Position numbers and translations under genes: made by a program
In this document: one piece after another, positions 13,617 through 16,204 of the stretch
How positions within the stretch are numbered: the stretch's first letter is position 1
How the letters are laid out: the number at the start of each line of letters is the position of its first letter
DNA from: Serpentinimonas sp.
GTDB taxonomy: Bacteria > Pseudomonadota > Gammaproteobacteria > Burkholderiales > Burkholderiaceae_C
Length of the DNA stretch: 16,204 bases
NCBI GenBank assembly: GCA_025458665.1
Contig: JALOSG010000029.1
Span: forward strand, 1-16,204
Direction: 5' to 3'
The notes under the pieces: generated by a model
Told to the model about the DNA's origin: nothing
The model's input: only the letters and a program-made list of their open reading frames with translations
Database searches by the model: none

Positions 13617-15233
13617 TCAGCCAATCACTTTGGTCGCGGTAGCGTCCAGCTTGGGAGGGGTCTCGAAGGTGTGGTGCGGAGCCGGCGACGGCACTTCCCA
13701 CTCCAGACCTTCGGCGCCTTCCCAGGGCTTCTGGGGGGCTTTCTCGCCCTTGCCCATCATGGCAGGCAACACCACGAACAGGAAGAAGTAGACCTGCGCG
13801 ATGCCGAAGGCAAAGGCGCCCACGGAAGCGATCATGTTGAAGTCGGCGAACTGCATGGGGTAGTCGGCGTAGCGGCGGGGCATGCCGGCCAGACCCAAGA
13901 AGTGCATCGGGAAGAAGGTGATGTTGAACGAAATCATCGACCACCAGAAGTGGATCTTGCCGCGGGTCTCGGAGTACATCACACCGGTCCACTTGGGCAG
14001 CCAGTAGTACACGCCTGCGAACATGGCAAACAGCGAGCCGGCCACCAGCACGTAGTGGAAGTGGGCCACCACGTAGTAGGTGTCCTGGAAGTTGATGTCC
14101 AGCGGGGCCACCGACAGGATCAGGCCGGTGAAACCACCCATGGTGAACACGAAGATGAAGCCCACGGACCACAGCATAGGGGTCTCGAAGGTCATGGAGC
14201 CCTTCCACATGGTCGCAATCCAGTTGAACACCTTCACGCCCGTGGGCACGGCAATCAACATGGTGGAGTACATGAAGAAAAGCTGCCCGGTCACCGGCAT
14301 GCCGGTGGTGAACATGTGGTGCGCCCACACCACGAAGGACAGGATGGCGATGGAGCCGGTGGCGTACACCATGGAGGCGTAACCGAACAGCTTCTTGCGG
14401 CTGAACGCCGGAATCACTTGGCTGATGATGCCGAAGGCCGGCAAGATCATGATGTACACCTCGGGGTGACCGAAGAACCAGAAGATGTGCTGGTACATCA
14501 CCGGGTCACCGCCGCCAGCGGGGTTGAAGAAGTTGGTACCGAAGTGGCGGTCGGTCAACGTCATGGTGATGGCGCCTGCCAGCACCGGCATCACGGCAAT
14601 CAGCAGGTAGGCAGTGATCAGCCAGGTCCAGGCGAACATGGGCATCTTCATCAGCGTCATGCCGGGCGCGCGCATGTTCAGGATGGTGACGATGATGTTG
14701 ATGGAGCCCATGATGGACGATGCGCCGAGGATGTGCATCGCGAAGATGGCGGCGTCCATAGAGGGGCCCATCTGCAGCGTCAGCGGCGCATAGAGCGTCC
14801 AGCCGGCGGCGGGGGCACCACCGGGCATGAAGAAGGACAGCATCAAGATGAGGCCGGCAGGCACCATCAGCCAGAAGCTGAAGTTGTTCATGCGGGCAAA
14901 GGCCATGTCCGAAGCGCCAATCTGCAGCGGCAGCATCCAGTTAGCAAAACCCACAAAGGCCGGCATGATGGCACCGAACACCATGATGATGCCGTGCATG
15001 GTGGTGAGCTGGTTGAACAGCCCCGGGTTCACCAGCTGCAGGCCTGGCTGGAACAGTTCGGCACGGATGCCGAGCGCCAGCACGCCACCGAACATGAGCA
15101 TGGCAAAGCTGAACAGCAGGTACAAGGTGCCAATGTCCTTGTGGTTGGTGGCGTAGACCCAGCGCCTCCAGCCTGCAGGGGCGTGGTGGTGGTCGTGGTC
15201 ATGCGCGTCGTGGTGGTCAAGAACTGCACTCAT
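13617..15233 (-). CDS. ctaD: Cytochrome c oxidase subunit I (aa3 type, family A1)
   Basis: Catalytic 12-helix subunit, 538 residues, carrying heme a, heme a3 and CuB, that reduces O2 to water and pumps protons. Expected ligands are visible: H80 (TMHGIIM) and H393 for heme a, H391 for heme a3 (VVAHFHYVL), and H256, H305 and H306 for CuB (FWFFGHPEVYI and WAHHMFTTG). Y260 is the cross-linked tyrosine. E258 in GHPEV marks type A1. The D-channel segment SDMAFARMNN (D109, N116) and the K-channel lysine K334 (PTGVKVFNW) are intact. The N-terminus is unusual, with seven His and four Asp in residues 6-17. ATG 15233 has GAGGT 7 bases upstream. It lies 46 bases after ctaC. Confidence 0.98.
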   Translation of the reverse strand: MSAVLDHHDAHDHDHHHAPAGWRRWVYATNHKDIGTLYLLFSFAMLMFGGVLALGIRAELFQPGLQLVNPGLFNQLTTMHGIIMVFGAIMPAFVGFANWMLPLQIGASDMAFARMNNFSFWLMVPAGLILMLSFFMPGGAPAAGWTLYAPLTLQMGPSMDAAIFAMHILGASSIMGSINIIVTILNMRAPGMTLMKMPMFAWTWLITAYLLIAVMPVLAGAITMTLTDRHFGTNFFNPAGGGDPVMYQHIFWFFGHPEVYIMILPAFGIISQVIPAFSRKKLFGYASMVYATGSIAILSFVVWAHHMFTTGMPVTGQLFFMYSTMLIAVPTGVKVFNWIATMWKGSMTFETPMLWSVGFIFVFTMGGFTGLILSVAPLDINFQDTYYVVAHFHYVLVAGSLFAMFAGVYYWLPKWTGVMYSETRGKIHFWWSMISFNITFFPMHFLGLAGMPRRYADYPMQFADFNMIASVGAFAFGIAQVYFFLFVVLPAMMGKGEKAPQKPWEGAEGLEWEVPSPAPHHTFETPPKLDATATKVIG

Positions 15234-15279
15234 CGTCTTTACCTCGGGTAGTCAAATCAGAATTCTTTGCCGCGCCAGA

Positions 15280-16204
15280 TCAGCGCGCAGCAGTCACGTC
15301 GGCGGGCTGCACCAGACGCTCGGTGTTGTTGGACCAGCTGTTTTTGGCGTAGGTCATGACTGCGGCCAGCTCGGTGTCGGACAGTTGCTTCCAGGCCGGC
15401 ATGGCACCATTGCCCGCGCCGTTGAGCATGATGTTGAGGTACTGGCTGGTGTCGGCCGCGGTGACAATGGCCGAGCCGTCGAGAGCCTTGATGGGACCAC
15501 CGCCCTTGCCGTTGGCCTGGTGACAGGCAATGCAGTTGGCAGCGTAGACAGATTCGCCGCGAGCGACGAGGTCGGCCAGGGTCCAGACCTTGGTGGGATC
15601 GTCCGCCTTGGCAGCCATGATCTCCATCTGCTCCTTCACCCAGGCGGTGTACTCTTCCTGCGTCACCACTCGCACGTGGATGGGCATGTAGGCATGCTCC
15701 TTGCCGCAAAGCTCGGCGCACTGACCATAGAAGTCACCGGTCTGGTCGGCACGGAACCAGGTGTCGCGCACGAAGCCGGGGATGGCATCCTGCTTGACGC
15801 CGAATGCCGGCACCATCCAGGCATGGATCACATCGTTGGCGGTGGTAATGACGCGCACCTTCTTGCCCACGGGAACCACCATGGGGTTGTCCACCTTGAG
15901 CAGGTAGTTGTCCACGGCTTCCGGTTTGCCGCTGTCCGACATCAGCCGGTGGGCGGGGTCCAGGGTGGACAGGAAGCTGATGCCCTGCCCTTCGCCGTTG
16001 ATGTAGTCGTAGCCCCACTTCCACTGCATGCCAGTGACTTTCACAGTGAGGTCGCTGTTGGTGGTGTCCTTCTGGGCCACCAGCACCTTGGTGGCGGGCA
16101 GCGCCATGCCAATCACGATAAGCAACGGCACAATGGTCCAGCCCAGTTCCACCCACAGCGGCTCGGGCAGGGTCTGGGACTTGTGCCCCACCGACTTGCG
16201 GTGC
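15280..16204 (-). CDS. ctaC: Cytochrome c oxidase subunit II with C-terminal cytochrome c domain (5' end outside window)
   Basis: The frame is open through the right edge, so the signal peptide, first helix and start codon are missing; 307 residues are visible. The second helix (ELGWTIVPLLIVIGMALPAT) leads into the periplasmic cupredoxin domain. The tryptophan-rich electron entry is KVTGMQWKWGYDY. CuA ligands are complete: the His of VIHAWMVPAFG, and C-x3-C-x3-H-x2-M in QCAELCGKEHAYMPIH (bases about 15685-15723). A class I cytochrome c domain follows, with heme site CIACH (about 15520-15534) and a likely axial Met in NGAMPAWKQLSDTE, as in caa3-like oxidases. The stop is at 15280-15282. It is the first visible gene of the oxidase block, and its product accepts electrons for subunit I. 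Confidence 0.96.
   Translation of the reverse strand, partial: HRKSVGHKSQTLPEPLWVELGWTIVPLLIVIGMALPATKVLVAQKDTTNSDLTVKVTGMQWKWGYDYINGEGQGISFLSTLDPAHRLMSDSGKPEAVDNYLLKVDNPMVVPVGKKVRVITTANDVIHAWMVPAFGVKQDAIPGFVRDTWFRADQTGDFYGQCAELCGKEHAYMPIHVRVVTQEEYTAWVKEQMEIMAAKADDPTKVWTLADLVARGESVYAANCIACHQANGKGGGPIKALDGSAIVTAADTSQYLNIMLNGAGNGAMPAWKQLSDTELAAVMTYAKNSWSNNTERLVQPADVTAAR

Noticed and set aside
13104..15251. A 715-codon open frame on the plus strand opposite ctaG and ctaD
   Set aside because: It is the antisense shadow of ctaD and its downstream genes in high-GC DNA. The product is His/Gly/Gln-rich without domains, while the minus-strand frame is unmistakable subunit I.
1..16204. CRISPR array, mobile element, phage gene, toxin-antitoxin or defence system
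   Set aside because: I looked for spaced direct repeats, transposase or integrase motifs and paired small ORFs. None were found, and gene content and base use look uniform and housekeeping.

Overview
The window looks like chromosomal DNA from a high-GC betaproteobacterium of the order Burkholderiales, most likely family Comamonadaceae (Acidovorax/Hydrogenophaga-like). I infer this from protein sequence character and gene order: a cox cluster with a small oxidase-assembly peptide, a DUF2970 gene and an inverted twin-transmembrane gene, plus an orphan Bug-type binding protein. No database search was possible. The whole window reads as housekeeping DNA. I see no insertion sequence, phage gene, CRISPR array, toxin-antitoxin pair or abrupt change in base composition, and no stretch over about 110 bases lacks a gene or RNA.

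Left part (1-3914). The 3' end of valS (valyl-tRNA synthetase) faces a sulfur pair on the minus strand: a TusA/SirA-family sulfur carrier and cysM (cysteine synthase B). A tRNA-Leu(CAA) gene with encoded CCA and its own intrinsic terminator follows on the plus strand. Next comes a YrbG-type Ca2+/Na+ exchanger that starts at GTG.

Middle part (3939-6998). An atypical SDR-fold NAD-dependent epimerase-like gene (minus) is divergent from a stand-alone 2Fe-2S/FAD/NAD reductase of the kind usually labelled CDP-6-deoxy-glucoseen reductase. An orphan tripartite-tricarboxylate (Bug) solute-binding protein follows.

Right part (7050-16204, nearly all minus strand). This is an aa3-type cytochrome c oxidase biogenesis region. 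Transcription runs right to left: ctaC (subunit II with a C-terminal heme c domain, cut by the window end), ctaD (subunit I), a 37-residue small assembly peptide, ctaG/cox11 (CuB delivery), a DUF2970 membrane peptide and ctaE (subunit III). A bidirectional hairpin terminator and one plus-strand twin-transmembrane gene interrupt the series. It resumes with SURF1, a membrane-anchored SCO-like unknown, ctaA (heme A synthase), ctaB (heme O synthase) and a SCO copper chaperone lipoprotein. Together these supply the structural subunits, the a-type heme and the CuA/CuB copper centres. Genes inside each block abut or overlap, including two GTGA start/stop overlaps, so translational coupling is likely.

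I see no clearly new biological system. The best leads are the SCO-like unknown (9882-10523), the 10-bp intercistronic hairpin before ctaE, the origin of the SURF1 transcript behind an opposing gene, and an A-C mismatch in the tRNA acceptor stem.
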